Of a stretch of DNA of 64,000 bases, positions 47,622 to 56,425 are shown in pieces. A program made the position numbers and the translations under genes. This DNA comes from an uncultured Bryobacteraceae bacterium. GTDB lineage: Bacteria; Acidobacteriota; Terriglobia; Bryobacterales; Bryobacteraceae. How positions within the stretch are numbered: position 1 is the first letter of the stretch; the number at the start of each line of letters is the position of its first letter. The stretch covers positions 111,141 through 175,140 of the forward strand of contig CALKXJ010000022.1 in the NCBI GenBank assembly GCA_938003835.1, given 5' to 3'. The notes beneath the pieces are model-generated. The model saw nothing but the letters and a program-made list of their open reading frames with translations. It did no database searches and had not been told where the DNA came from.

Positions 47622-49019
47622 ATGGGGAATTCTCCCGAACCCCGCGCTTGGCTGCGCCGGCGGTCCGGAGCGTCGGCGGGACGCGCTTATGCCCTGGAAG
47701 GGGAGCGGGTGCGGATCGGCCGCGACCCGGCGGGGGATATCGTCATCGACGGAGAGGAAGCGGCCGTCGTCTCCAGCCGCCATGCGGTCATCGAGCCGAG
47801 CGGCGGCGCCTGGCGCCTGCGCGACTGCGGAAGCACGAACGGGACCTTCCTTGACGGCCGCCGCATCACCGAGGCGGAGCTCACGCGCGGGGCGCAGATC
47901 CGGCTCGGCGCCGGCGGTCCGGAATTCGAATTCCTAATCGGCGAGGTTCCGCCGGCCCCGCTCGAGAAGACGGTCGTCGCCCAGGCGCCCTCGGTGGCGG
48001 AAGGCGACCTGCTTGTCGAAGCCGTCGAGCGAGCGCGCCGCGCCCGGAGCGCGGGGCGCCACGGCCAGACCACGGTGATCATGCGCGAGATGCTGGCCAA
48101 GGCGCTGCGCCGCTCGGCACGCAAGTTCCACGTCGCCATCGCCGTGCTCGCCGCGGCGCTCGTCGCCGTCTCGGCGTACTCCTACTGGCGCATCCAGGGG
48201 CTCAAGCAGGAGAAGTCGGCTATCGACCGGCACATCCAGGAGATCGAAGAGAAGCTGGCTTCCGGTGACCTCTCGAGCGCCGAGGCCGAGGCGTTGCTGA
48301 AAGAACTCACTGCGTACCAGGAGCAGGCCAGGCGGCTCGAGGAGAGCCTCTTTTATCGCCTCGGCGCGGCGAGCGAGGAGGAGTTCATCGAACGCGAGAT
48401 CCGCGCTTTGCTCAAAGAGTTCGGGGCCGAGCAGTACAGCGTGCCGCCGGAATTCGTCGAGCAGGTGCGCCTGTTCATCGAGCGCTATCAGACCACCGAC
48501 CGCGCCCACGTGGAGCGCCTTCTGGGCGTGGGGCAGAAGAAGCTGGCCCTGATCCGGCGGGTCTTCGAGGAAGAAAAGCTGCCGCCCGACCTGGCCTACA
48601 TGGTCATGGTGGAGAGCGCCTTCATCACGCAGAGCGAAAGTCCGCGCGGCGCCGCCGGCCTGTGGCAATTCACACCCGCCACGGCCCGCGCCTACGGCAT
48701 GCGCGTTAACGCCCTGGTGGACGAGCGCCACGATGTGGAGAAGGCGACGCGCGCCGCCAGCCGGTATGTGCGCGAGCTCATTCTCGAGTTCGGCGCGGGC
48801 AGCTCGGTGATGCTGGCGCTGGCCGCCTACAACCTCGGCCCCGGCAAGGTCCGCCAGGCCGTGCGCCGAGTCGAGGATCCGATCCGGCAGCGCGATTTCT
48901 GGTATCTGTACCGCGTGCGCGCGCTGCCGCTCGAGACCCGCCAGTATGTGCCGAAGATCGTGGCCGCAGTCATTATCGGAAGGAATCTCGAACGTTTCGG
49001 TTTCCAAACGGATTCTTGA
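47622..49019 (+). CDS. FHA domain-membrane helix-lytic transglycosylase fusion
   Basis: A 465-residue protein in three parts. Residues 20-108 are an FHA (phosphothreonine-binding) domain with RIGRDPAGDIVI, SSRHA and CGSTNGTFLDG. A membrane helix (169-187) and a coiled coil (about 190-245) follow. Residues 310-455 are a Slt/MltD-type lytic transglycosylase: catalytic Glu331 (MVESAFITQSESP), GAAGLWQFTPATARAYG and MLALAAYNLGPGKVRQA. So a cytoplasmic phosphopeptide sensor is linked to a periplasmic murein-cleaving domain. Regulation of wall cleavage by Ser/Thr kinases is a plausible reading. No kinase gene is in the window. Confidence 0.92.
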   Translation: MGNSPEPRAWLRRRSGASAGRAYALEGERVRIGRDPAGDIVIDGEEAAVVSSRHAVIEPSGGAWRLRDCGSTNGTFLDGRRITEAELTRGAQIRLGAGGPEFEFLIGEVPPAPLEKTVVAQAPSVAEGDLLVEAVERARRARSAGRHGQTTVIMREMLAKALRRSARKFHVAIAVLAAALVAVSAYSYWRIQGLKQEKSAIDRHIQEIEEKLASGDLSSAEAEALLKELTAYQEQARRLEESLFYRLGAASEEEFIEREIRALLKEFGAEQYSVPPEFVEQVRLFIERYQTTDRAHVERLLGVGQKKLALIRRVFEEEKLPPDLAYMVMVESAFITQSESPRGAAGLWQFTPATARAYGMRVNALVDERHDVEKATRAASRYVRELILEFGAGSSVMLALAAYNLGPGKVRQAVRRVEDPIRQRDFWYLYRVRALPLETRQYVPKIVAAVIIGRNLERFGFQTDS

Positions 49020-49037
49020 TGGAGGGATAGATCGGAT

Positions 49038-49883
49038 ATGACACGGGGCTGGACCCGACGAGCGTTTCTGGGAATGGGCGCCGCCGGGGCGCTCGCGCGC
49101 CCGCGGGCGCTGGCGGCCGAGCTCGGCAAGATCCGCTTCTCGTTCATTCAGCTTACTGACACACACGTCTCGCGGGAGCGCCTCCTGGACGTGCGCCGCG
49201 GCTTCGACGTGCCGGCCGAAGAGTCGATCCGGCGCTGCCGCGCCGTGGTGGAGGAGATCAACCGCTGCTCGCTCGGCTACGAGCTCATCGTGCACACGGG
49301 CGATGTGGCGCACACGCGGGAGACCAACGCCGACTTCGACCTGGCGCGCGAGTTGCACGCTTTCAAGAAGCCGGCTTACTACGTGCCGGGCAATCACGAC
49401 GTCGGGTACAGCCAGACGGGGAAGTTCCGGCCCGCTTTCGAGGAGCGCTTCGGCAAGGCCAACCACGCGATCGAGCCCGTGCCGGGCCTGCGCCTGGCCT
49501 TCTTCGACAGCCAGCCCCTCGACCCGCGCGCGGGCGAGGAGGACCGCGAGCGGGCGTTCGCAGAACTCGACCGGATTCTCACGCCCGCCAAACCGACCAT
49601 CCTCTGCTGCCACGTCATGGGCCTGGAGTCGTTCTACCTGAACCGGCTCGCCGACGGCTGGCCGGCCGATCTGATGATGCGCTGGACCGAGCGGATGAAG
49701 GCGGGCGGCGTCTTTGCCGTGCTCGCCGGACACTTCCACCGCGACGAACACCAGCGGTTCAACGGCCTGGACTTCTATCTGGCCGGGCCGGTCATCAACT
49801 TCTGGGGCCGCCAGACCAGCTTTCGCCACTGGACGCTCGCCGACGGCGGGCTGACCTACCGCACGGTCTACCTGGAGCTCTAA
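49038..49883 (+). CDS. Tat-exported metallophosphoesterase
   Basis: A 281-residue calcineurin-like phosphoesterase with a Tat leader (WTRRAFLGMGAAGALARP). Metal ligands appear in order: Asp and His in IQLTDTHVS, Asp in IVHTGDVAHT, Asn-His in YVPGNHDVGYS, His in LCCHVMG and the GH in VLAGHFHRDEH. It probably hydrolyses phosphomono- or diesters in the periplasm. It lies 18 bp after the FHA-transglycosylase gene on the same strand. Substrate unknown. Confidence 0.9.
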   Translation: MTRGWTRRAFLGMGAAGALARPRALAAELGKIRFSFIQLTDTHVSRERLLDVRRGFDVPAEESIRRCRAVVEEINRCSLGYELIVHTGDVAHTRETNADFDLARELHAFKKPAYYVPGNHDVGYSQTGKFRPAFEERFGKANHAIEPVPGLRLAFFDSQPLDPRAGEEDRERAFAELDRILTPAKPTILCCHVMGLESFYLNRLADGWPADLMMRWTERMKAGGVFAVLAGHFHRDEHQRFNGLDFYLAGPVINFWGRQTSFRHWTLADGGLTYRTVYLEL

Positions 49884-49894
49884 AGGGTCCATCG

Positions 49895-50155
49895 CTGGAA
49901 TACCAACTCTCCCGCTACGCTCAATTGCAGCTCAAGCGTCGCGAAATTCCGGACCGGTGGCCGGGGGCGTTGCCGGCGAAACCCGAGCAGCGCATCACTG
50001 TTTCAGGTGGAACCGAGCTTCTCCAGTCCGGCTTTGCGGGGAAAGATGGGAAGTTGTCCTGCTTGAGGGCGGTTATAGCGGCGAACAAGAAACCGCGACT
50101 CGTCGTGACTGTTCATCGCACCACGATAGTCGAAAAACACTGGAGGACCGAGTGA
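49895..50155 (+). CDS. DUF4258-type protein, candidate toxin-like partner
   Basis: The frame from about 49895 encodes a DUF4258-like protein of 86 codons: LSRYAQLQLKRREIP near the start, PEQRITVSGGTELLQ, GKDGKLSCLRAVIAA, and VVTVHRTTIVEKHWR at the end. No ATG, GTG or TTG opens the full domain; the first conventional start is TTG at 49925, which would cut into the conserved N-terminus, so CTG at 49895 (with AAAGGG upstream) may be used. Its stop overlaps the start of the DUF2283 gene. DUF4258 with DUF2283 forms a common small pair of toxin-antitoxin style; activity is not proven. Confidence 0.65.
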   Translation: MEYQLSRYAQLQLKRREIPDRWPGALPAKPEQRITVSGGTELLQSGFAGKDGKLSCLRAVIAANKKPRLVVTVHRTTIVEKHWRTE

Positions 50156-50349
50156 AGGTCAGGTATGACCCGGAGGTCGATGTGCTGAGCATCTTGCTCA
50201 GCGACGCCCCGGTTGAGGAGAGCGACGAATTGAGGCCCGGGTTGATTTTGGACTACGACAAGGGCGGCAACCTCGTCGGCATTGAAATCCTCAATGCTTC
50301 TGCCCGCTTCCACGACCCGATGTGTGTCGAGTACGCCGTCGCGCGGTAA
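50152..50349 (+). CDS. DUF2283-family small protein, candidate antitoxin-like partner
   Basis: A 65-residue protein with the DUF2283 pattern: VRYDPEVDVLSILLSD, a central ESDELRPGLILDYDKGGNLVGIE and a short tail. It starts with GTG at 50152, overlapping the DUF4258 stop as GTGA, with GGAGG 5 nt upstream. DUF2283 proteins are nearly always found next to DUF4258 proteins and are considered their likely antitoxin or partner. The pair sits between an exported phosphoesterase and the exported minus-strand operon. Confidence 0.85.
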   Translation: MKVRYDPEVDVLSILLSDAPVEESDELRPGLILDYDKGGNLVGIEILNASARFHDPMCVEYAVAR

Positions 50350-50363
50350 GCGGCCTTGCGCGT

Positions 50364-52358
50364 TCAGTTCCGCCCGAGCAGCGACCGGCCCACCATCGGC
50401 TCCGGCTTGTCAATGCCGAAGAAGTCCAGTATCGTCACCGGCAGGTCCCAGATGTGCGGCTCCGGCCGGCCGATGGGCAGGCTCGAGAAAAGGCAGCCCG
50501 GGATGAGATCGCAGGCCATCGAATGATCGCCGCTCCACGGAAAAGGGTTCACGTCGAGAGTGACCCGCCCCGTCTCGCCGAGCACCGACGCCGAGGAAGC
50601 GCGATAACCCGGCCGGTAGCCGACCAGAAGATCCGGTAGCTCGGACAGCCCTTCGCCGGAAGCGACCTCCTCGCGCCGGTAGACCTTGGCTACCGGCTTC
50701 AGGCCGGTCTCCGGATCGACGATCGCTTCGAGCTCCCTGCTGATGCGCTCTACCAGATCCTCCCGTTTGCCCGGCCCGACACACCCCAGCGCCTCGCGCC
50801 CTTCCTGGTTGATGTAGAGTCCGTTGAAGCCGACGGCGTAGGCCGCCGTGCGCTCCCAGTCGATGTCCAGGATGGAGGTTTTCGGATTCCCCTCGGCTTC
50901 AGGCTTCAGCGCGAGATAACCTTGATCGCGCAGCCACGTGTTGAGATGAAACTGGCGCCCGAACGGCGCAAAGCCGTGATCGGAGCAGACGAGCACGAGC
51001 GTGCGGTCGTCGGCCGCAGGCAGGACCTCGCCCACCAAGCGGTCCATCTCTTCGTAGAGGTACGGAATCCAGCCCGCATAGCGGGCATCGGCGGCCTGGT
51101 GCATCGGATGGGTCTTGTCCATGTTCCGCCAGAGCATGTGCGCGTCCTGGTCGGTGCTCGAGACGTAGAAGAACAGCAGGCCGCTTTTGAACCGGCTCCA
51201 CTCGTAGCGGAACATGGCGAGCTGCTCCTTGAGCAGCAGCTCGGCCTGTTTGACGTAGCCCGCATCGTCGAGAACGTGGTGATCGAAAGCTTTGGTGTCG
51301 CAGGGCAGCCCTTTCGTCCAAAAGGGGCCGAGGGCGCGCTCGAGTTCGGCGCCGAGCTCGCGGGGGTGCGTCACCGGCATGGCCTGCTCGGCCGGGTCGA
51401 TGTTGATCGGCGTGGCGTAGAGCTTCAGATGCGGGTGCGCTTCGCACAGATAGAAGCGCACGATGCCGGCGACCGAACTCAGCCATGGCAACATCTCAAA
51501 GCGCAGCCGCACCCAGTCGCTGTATTCGCCTCTGGCGAGTACCAGCCGGGCGCCCTGAATATCGATGCGCACGACGTCGGCATCGGGGTCCCGCCATACG
51601 GTAAAGGGCACGCGCGTGTGGTTGATGAAGGGATCGGCTGGCACATCGCGCGGCTTCCGGAGCGCATTGAGCGGGCCGTAAAGCTCGCAATCGGCGCGGT
51701 GGTTGCGCACCTTGATGTGAACGACGTTACCTCCGCTCAGGTCCGGGTATTGCTCGGCGGCGTCGGAGGTGAAGTAATGGAAGACGCCGAAGGAGTCGAT
51801 CAGGTCCGGCGTACCCATGCCGCTCACGGCGCGCGTCGCCGTCTCCTCGACGGGGAAGTTGGTGGGAATCCGAATCACGGAGGCTGGAATCCCCCGCTCG
51901 GTCAGCCACGCCCAGAAGGGCCGCCCGCGGCGCCGGCAGAAAACTTTGGCCTGCCCGAGCGGAAGCTGGTAGTCGCCGAGCGTGAGCGTGCGCGGCGCGC
52001 CCTGCGACTCCCAGATGGAGAAGACTGGCATGTAGCTGGCCGGGTCGCGGACGATGAAATCTGCGATGCCGTGACCGCCGGGCGTCAGCCCGGTGATGAA
52101 GCTGCTCCAGGCCACCGGGCTCAGGGCCGGCATAGTGGTGCGGAGCCGCGCAAAGGCGCCGCGCTCGGCAAGTTTCTTGAAATGCGGCGCCCGGCCGTCG
52201 GCGATCAGGCGTGCGACGATTTGCGGGTCCAGGCCGTCCAGGCCGAGCACGATGACCTTCTTGTCCGCCTCGGGCGCACGGCCGGCTCGCCCCCGGGCGC
52301 CGCAGGCCAGCGCAGGCAGGCCTGCCCCCGTGGCCAGGAATCGTCTCCGCGTGATCAC
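50364..52358 (-). CDS. Exported alkaline phosphatase-superfamily phosphodiesterase
   Basis: A 664-residue protein of the type I phosphodiesterase/nucleotide pyrophosphatase group. It starts with a twin-arginine leader with a lipobox-like end (TRRRFLATGAGLPALAC), so it may be a Tat lipoprotein. Metal and catalytic sites are in VIVLGLDGLDPQ, MPALSPVAWSSFITG (nucleophile region), TDQDAHMLWRN, VCSDHGFAPF and GDHSMACD near the end. It probably cleaves phosphoesters or phosphonates outside the cytoplasm. It is last in a minus-strand run of four exported proteins. Confidence 0.88.
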   Translation of the reverse strand: MITRRRFLATGAGLPALACGARGRAGRAPEADKKVIVLGLDGLDPQIVARLIADGRAPHFKKLAERGAFARLRTTMPALSPVAWSSFITGLTPGGHGIADFIVRDPASYMPVFSIWESQGAPRTLTLGDYQLPLGQAKVFCRRRGRPFWAWLTERGIPASVIRIPTNFPVEETATRAVSGMGTPDLIDSFGVFHYFTSDAAEQYPDLSGGNVVHIKVRNHRADCELYGPLNALRKPRDVPADPFINHTRVPFTVWRDPDADVVRIDIQGARLVLARGEYSDWVRLRFEMLPWLSSVAGIVRFYLCEAHPHLKLYATPINIDPAEQAMPVTHPRELGAELERALGPFWTKGLPCDTKAFDHHVLDDAGYVKQAELLLKEQLAMFRYEWSRFKSGLLFFYVSSTDQDAHMLWRNMDKTHPMHQAADARYAGWIPYLYEEMDRLVGEVLPAADDRTLVLVCSDHGFAPFGRQFHLNTWLRDQGYLALKPEAEGNPKTSILDIDWERTAAYAVGFNGLYINQEGREALGCVGPGKREDLVERISRELEAIVDPETGLKPVAKVYRREEVASGEGLSELPDLLVGYRPGYRASSASVLGETGRVTLDVNPFPWSGDHSMACDLIPGCLFSSLPIGRPEPHIWDLPVTILDFFGIDKPEPMVGRSLLGRN

Positions 52359-52374
52359 CTTGGAAAAGGCCCGC

Positions 52375-53601
52375 TCACTGATTCATGCCGCGCGCGGCGA
52401 TCCTCCAGACGGCCTCGACATTGTCGCCGCGGAGGCAGTAGAGGTGGTCGTAAAGATTGACCGTCGGGTCGCAGTGAGGCACCAGGAATTCGATCCGGTC
52501 GCCCAGCTTCACCTCGCGCGGCGCCCGCGCCAGATCCAGTTTCCCGTGCTCGTCTCCCAGCCAGGAGTAAGGCACCCCAGGCAAATCCTTGGGCGCCGGG
52601 CCGACCTTGCGGTCGGTGGCGAACGACTTCAAACCGGCATCCACGATCGCCACATCCCGCGAAGGCTTGCTGTAGACGGTGGCAAGCACGGTGAGCGAGT
52701 TCTCGAAGTCCTCATAGACCTCGCCGCCGCGGCCCCCGATGATGTTGTAGTCGATATCCATGAAGATGTAGCTGCCGGGCTGGAGCTCGTCGACGCCGTC
52801 GATCTCCGAATCGATGTTGTACGTGCCGGTCGAACCACCGCTCAGCCAGGCGCACTCGATGCCGCTCGACTCGATCAGGCGGCGGGTCTCGACGGCCGGC
52901 GTCATCGCCTCGATCGAGTGTTTCCGGCGCGCCTCGAACCCGACGACATGTGACGAGGGGCCCGAGTAGGCCTGAAGCCCGGCGAAGCGCACGTTGGGCA
53001 GCCTGTCGATGAGTTGGGCGAGCTCGAGCGCGGGCCGGCCGCAGGCGATGCCGGAGCGCTGCCCGACGAGCAGTTCGATCGCCAGGTTCAGCGTCATGCG
53101 GCTCGCACGCGCCGCCTCGCTGAGCTCGCGCGCGTTACCGGCGTCGTCGACGCAGAAGACCGTGTCGGGCGCCCGCCGGGCCAGCCTCAGGGCCCGCTCG
53201 ATGCGGTGCCGCCCCACCGGCGCCGAAGTCACCAGCAAGCCGGAGATGCCGTGCTCGGCGAAGACCTCGGCTTCACTGATCTTGGCCGTGCACGTGCCGA
53301 CCGCGCCGGCGCGGATCAGCGCGCGGGCGATCTCGGGGCATTTGTGTGTCTTGGCGTGCGGCCGCAGGCGCCGCCCGCTGCGCCGGGCGTGCTCCGCCAT
53401 CCGCGCGATGTTGCGCTCGAAGGCGTCCAGATCGAGCAAGAGCGCCGGCGTCGGCAGGTCGTCGCGCGTCAGCTTGCCCTTGACATCGCCGCGAGCGATC
53501 ATCCGCTCGATTTCCGACCAGGAATAGCCCCGGCGCACCGCCCGCGAGGGCCACAAGGCCGGCGCCACTCCCGCCAGCAGCACGCTGCGGCGGCTGTACA
53601 T
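52375..53601 (-). CDS. Exported DSD1-family PLP enzyme (D-threonine aldolase/D-serine dehydratase fold)
   Basis: A 408-residue fold-type III PLP protein. The leader MYSRRSVLLAGVAPALWPSR looks exported. The PLP lysine is in LRPHAKTHKCPEIA; FAGLQAYSGPSSHV and WLSGGSTGTYNID are barrel motifs. The C-terminal metal site reads VPHCDPTVN, that is His-x-Asp; relatives with His-x-Cys are dehydratases and those with His-x-Asp tend to be D-threonine aldolases, so aldolase-like activity is favoured. It lies 10 bp after the dipeptidase gene and 16 bp before the phosphodiesterase gene. Location outside the cytoplasm is unusual for a PLP enzyme. Confidence 0.85.
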   Translation of the reverse strand: MYSRRSVLLAGVAPALWPSRAVRRGYSWSEIERMIARGDVKGKLTRDDLPTPALLLDLDAFERNIARMAEHARRSGRRLRPHAKTHKCPEIARALIRAGAVGTCTAKISEAEVFAEHGISGLLVTSAPVGRHRIERALRLARRAPDTVFCVDDAGNARELSEAARASRMTLNLAIELLVGQRSGIACGRPALELAQLIDRLPNVRFAGLQAYSGPSSHVVGFEARRKHSIEAMTPAVETRRLIESSGIECAWLSGGSTGTYNIDSEIDGVDELQPGSYIFMDIDYNIIGGRGGEVYEDFENSLTVLATVYSKPSRDVAIVDAGLKSFATDRKVGPAPKDLPGVPYSWLGDEHGKLDLARAPREVKLGDRIEFLVPHCDPTVNLYDHLYCLRGDNVEAVWRIAARGMNQ

Positions 53602-53611
53602 TCTTTTCTGC

Positions 53612-54751
53612 TTACCTCCGTTCTTTGACCTTACCGGCAATCCGCTCTGCCTCTCGCATCACCCGGAGCAGGTTGCCGCCATAGATCTTGCGAATCTCTT
53701 CGGCAGTATAGCGCCTTTCAAGCAACGCCCGCGTCAGATTGGGGAACTCAGAGACGTCGGCCAGCCCGGCGGGGGTGCACTCGATGCCATCGAAATCCGA
53801 ACCGATGCCCACCGCGTCGACCCCGGCCAGGCGCACCACATGATCGATGTGCGCCACCACGTGCTCCAGGCGCGCCCGCGGAACCGGCCGGCGCTCCTTC
53901 ACCGAGGGGGTGAAGAACGGAGAAGCGGCGGCCGATTCCGCCGAGACAAACTCGCAGCCGAAATTGATGTGAATGACGCCCCCGCGCCGCGCCAGCGCCT
54001 GAATCATCTCGTCGCTTAGGTTGCGCGCGATGGGCGAAAGCGCCCGGCAAGAAGAGTGGGAGGCGATCACCGGGGCGCGGCTGGCCTCGAGCACCTGCCA
54101 GAAAGTTTCGTCGGAGACGTGCGAGACGTCCACCAGCATGCCGAGCCGGTTCATCTCGGCCACGAGCTCGCGCCCCAGAGGTGCCAACCCATTGTGCCGC
54201 GGCTTGTCCATCGAGGAGTCTGCCCAGTTGTTGGTGTTGATATGGGTGAGCGTCACATAACGCACGCCGAGCGCGTAGAAGGACCGCAGCAGCCGCGGGC
54301 TGTCCTCAAGAGCGTGACCGCCCTCAAGGCCGATCAACGCGGCGATCCTTCCGGCGCGGTGAATGCGTTCGATCTCCTCCGCCGTCAGAGCCAACTCGAA
54401 ATCCCTTGGGTAGCGGCCGACTATGTCGTGGCGGATCACATCGATGATCTCCAGGGCGCGGTGAGCCGCCTGATTTTTCTTGACGAACTCCGGCGCCACA
54501 TAGGCGGCGAAGAAGACCGCCCCGACACCCCCCTGCCGAAGCCGCGCGAGATCCGTGTGCCGGGCGGCGCCGCGGCGGCCGATGTCGGCGCCCCGCGCCA
54601 CGGCCAGGGCCACATCGTTGTGAAGATCGATGAGGAGAGCGCTCTCGTGGACGCGGCGCACCTCTTCGTCGGTGACCGCCCGCGCCCCGGGCGCTAGCGC
54701 CAGGCAGAGGAGCCCGTGGGCCGCGCGGCGGAGAAAGTTACGGAAACGCAT
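53612..54751 (-). CDS. Exported membrane dipeptidase (renal dipeptidase family M19)
   Basis: A 379-residue M19 dipeptidase with signal peptide FLRRAAHGLLCLALAPGARA. Zinc ligands: His and Asp in LIDLHNDVAL, the bridging Glu in IGLEGGHALEDS, His in VDVSHVSDETF and in VIASHSSCRAL; the Asp near the end is in GIGSDFDGIE. The family cleaves dipeptides, often with a D-residue at the C-terminal position. It lies 34 bp after ridA and 10 bp before the DSD1-family gene, an operon. Confidence 0.92.
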   Translation of the reverse strand: MRFRNFLRRAAHGLLCLALAPGARAVTDEEVRRVHESALLIDLHNDVALAVARGADIGRRGAARHTDLARLRQGGVGAVFFAAYVAPEFVKKNQAAHRALEIIDVIRHDIVGRYPRDFELALTAEEIERIHRAGRIAALIGLEGGHALEDSPRLLRSFYALGVRYVTLTHINTNNWADSSMDKPRHNGLAPLGRELVAEMNRLGMLVDVSHVSDETFWQVLEASRAPVIASHSSCRALSPIARNLSDEMIQALARRGGVIHINFGCEFVSAESAAASPFFTPSVKERRPVPRARLEHVVAHIDHVVRLAGVDAVGIGSDFDGIECTPAGLADVSEFPNLTRALLERRYTAEEIRKIYGGNLLRVMREAERIAGKVKERR

Positions 54752-54785
54752 CCCTCGATCCTTCTCTCACCGGGAACGCGGCCAC

Positions 54786-55238
54786 TCAGTCGACGTAGGC
54801 GATGCAGTCGATTTGCAGGAGCTGGCCGCGGCGGCGGAAGCCGGTGGCGCCCCAGTAAGACCGCGCCGGACGGGGCTCGCGAAAGAAGCTGTTGTAAACC
54901 TCGTTCATCGGCTCCCAGTTGTTTTCGGGATCGACCAGCGCGACCGTCACCTTGAGGACGTTGTCCATCGAGCTGCCGGCCTTCTCGAGCGCCTCTTTCA
55001 TGATCGTCAACGCATCGGCGGTCTGCTGCCGGATGTCGCCGGGGCCCTCGGGGCGGCGCTCCGGATACCAGCCTCCAATGCCGCTTAGGAACAGCAGGTG
55101 GCCCGAACGGATTGGGCCGCCCGCGCGCGCCTTCTTCGGCGACCACTCCTGAGCGGACGCTTCAGAGGCTCCCAGAAGACCCAGCGCCAGCGCGCCCAGC
55201 GCCCCTCTTCGCGAACGCGGATTCACCCGTTTCGACAT
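54786..55238 (-). CDS. Exported RidA-family protein
   Basis: A 150-residue RidA/YjgF family protein with an export leader containing SRRGALGALALGLLGAS. The RidA body has RSGHLLFLSGIGGW, GDIRQQTADALTIMKEALEKAG, DNVLKVTVALVDPE and the substrate-binding Arg in RPARSYWGATGF; the end reads LQIDCIAYVD. Typical RidA is cytosolic and hydrolyses reactive imines released by PLP enzymes, and this exported copy heads an operon with a PLP enzyme. Whether it is an imine deaminase is not shown. Start ATG at 55238 has no clear ribosome binding site. Confidence 0.88.
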   Translation of the reverse strand: MSKRVNPRSRRGALGALALGLLGASEASAQEWSPKKARAGGPIRSGHLLFLSGIGGWYPERRPEGPGDIRQQTADALTIMKEALEKAGSSMDNVLKVTVALVDPENNWEPMNEVYNSFFREPRPARSYWGATGFRRRGQLLQIDCIAYVD

Positions 55239-55264
55239 AGATGCCCAGTATACCCGCCGGGTGG

Positions 55265-55897
55265 TTACTTCGGGCCCTGGCCATTGCCGGCGCGGATGAA
55301 GCTCGCCAGATTCGCCGCCCGCTCCCGCGCCATGTTCAGGTAGGCTTCGCCGGCGGCGATGCGGTCGAGGAACGGAAGGAACTGGTCCGGCGCGACCACG
55401 CGGTTTCGCTCCATCGATGCCTGGAGCTGGAGCAGCACTTTGTTGACCCCCAGCTTGTCGAAGCGCACCGTCCGTTCGAGATTGATGTAGTGCTGCTCGG
55501 TTTCGATCATTCGCGCAAACCAGTCCGCCAGCAGGCGCGCGTTAGGATCCTGCGAGTAGTTGAACTTGACCTCCCAGGTCTGGCCCTGATCCATGTACCG
55601 GAAGGTCTTCTCGCCGGTGTTGGCCACCTTCAGTCCGGATTCGAGCGGCTTGCGGAAATAGCCCACCTTTCCCACCAGCGCGAAGATCTCCTCCACCTCG
55701 TGCGGCCGCAGGCGGAACTCGATCGGCTTGTCGTCGCGGTCATCGGGCGCCTCGCGGTAGACGGCGCGGCCGTCGCGCTCCACGGTGATCTCGACATACG
55801 GGGGCACGCCACCGGGCAAGAGCCGTGAATAAAAAATCCGCGGGGCATCGGCCCAGGCAAGCGAAGCCGCCGCGGCCAGCAATGCGAGCCCTTTCAC
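55265..55897 (-). CDS. Secreted protein of unknown function
   Basis: A 210-residue protein with an N-terminal signal ([16 protein letters not shown]). Its body reads [40 protein letters not shown] and [20 protein letters not shown], then a helical C-terminal part ([20 protein letters not shown]). I do not recognise a family. Its ATG overlaps the end of ruvC by 4 bp, so it is coupled with ruvC, though no link to recombination is obvious. Confidence 0.8.
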   Translation of the reverse strand: MKGLALLAAAASLAWADAPRIFYSRLLPGGVPPYVEITVERDGRAVYREAPDDRDDKPIEFRLRPHEVEEIFALVGKVGYFRKPLESGLKVANTGEKTFRYMDQGQTWEVKFNYSQDPNARLLADWFARMIETEQHYINLERTVRFDKLGVNKVLLQLQASMERNRVVAPDQFLPFLDRIAAGEAYLNMARERAANLASFIRAGNGQGPK

Positions 55898-56403
55898 TGC
55901 GCCACCTCCCCAGAAACCCGCGCGGCCGTGCGGTAGTGCGCGTGCGTGGCATGGCAGATCGCCACCGCCAGCGCGTCGGCGGCGTCCTGGGAGCTCACCG
56001 GCTCGCTCAAGCCGAGCAACGAGGCCACCATCTTCTGCACCTGCGCCTTTTCCGCCCGCCCGTAGCCGACCACGCTCGTTTTCACCTCCAGGGGCGAGTA
56101 CTCCGCGCAGGCGAGCCCGGCGCGGGCCAGCACCAGCAGCACGGCGCCCCGGGCGTGCGCGAGCTTGAGCGTCGTCTTGACGTTCGCCGCATAGAAGACC
56201 TCTTCCACCGCCGCCACCTCCGGCGCCTGAGCCGCAATCACCTCTTCGAGACCCTCCGCCAGGGCCGCCAGCCGCAGGCCCAGCGCTTCGCGCGGTCGCG
56301 TTGCAATCACCCCGCAGCAGACCAGCCGGTGCGAGCGGCCGTCGCTATCGATCACCCCGTAGCCGGTCTTCTCGGTGCCGCAATCAACCCCCAGGATCCG
56401 CAT
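55894..56403 (-). CDS. ruvC: Crossover junction endodeoxyribonuclease RuvC
   Basis: A 169-residue RuvC resolvase of standard length. Asp7 lies in the first strand [18 protein letters not shown]; the second acid is in [13 protein letters not shown], and the last pair in [16 protein letters not shown]. It cuts Holliday junctions with RuvAB. It follows yebC by 22 bp, a common gene order (yebC-ruvC), and overlaps the next gene as ATGA. Confidence 0.95.
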   Translation of the reverse strand: MRILGVDCGTEKTGYGVIDSDGRSHRLVCCGVIATRPREALGLRLAALAEGLEEVIAAQAPEVAAVEEVFYAANVKTTLKLAHARGAVLLVLARAGLACAEYSPLEVKTSVVGYGRAEKAQVQKMVASLLGLSEPVSSQDAADALAVAICHATHAHYRTAARVSGEVAQ

Positions 56404-56425
56404 CCGCCTCCGCCCGCCGCGGCCC

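Noticed and set aside
47934..49892. 652-codon open frame antisense to the FHA-transglycosylase and phosphoesterase genes
   Set aside because: Both plus-strand genes carry clear catalytic motifs; the antisense product has none and crosses two genes.
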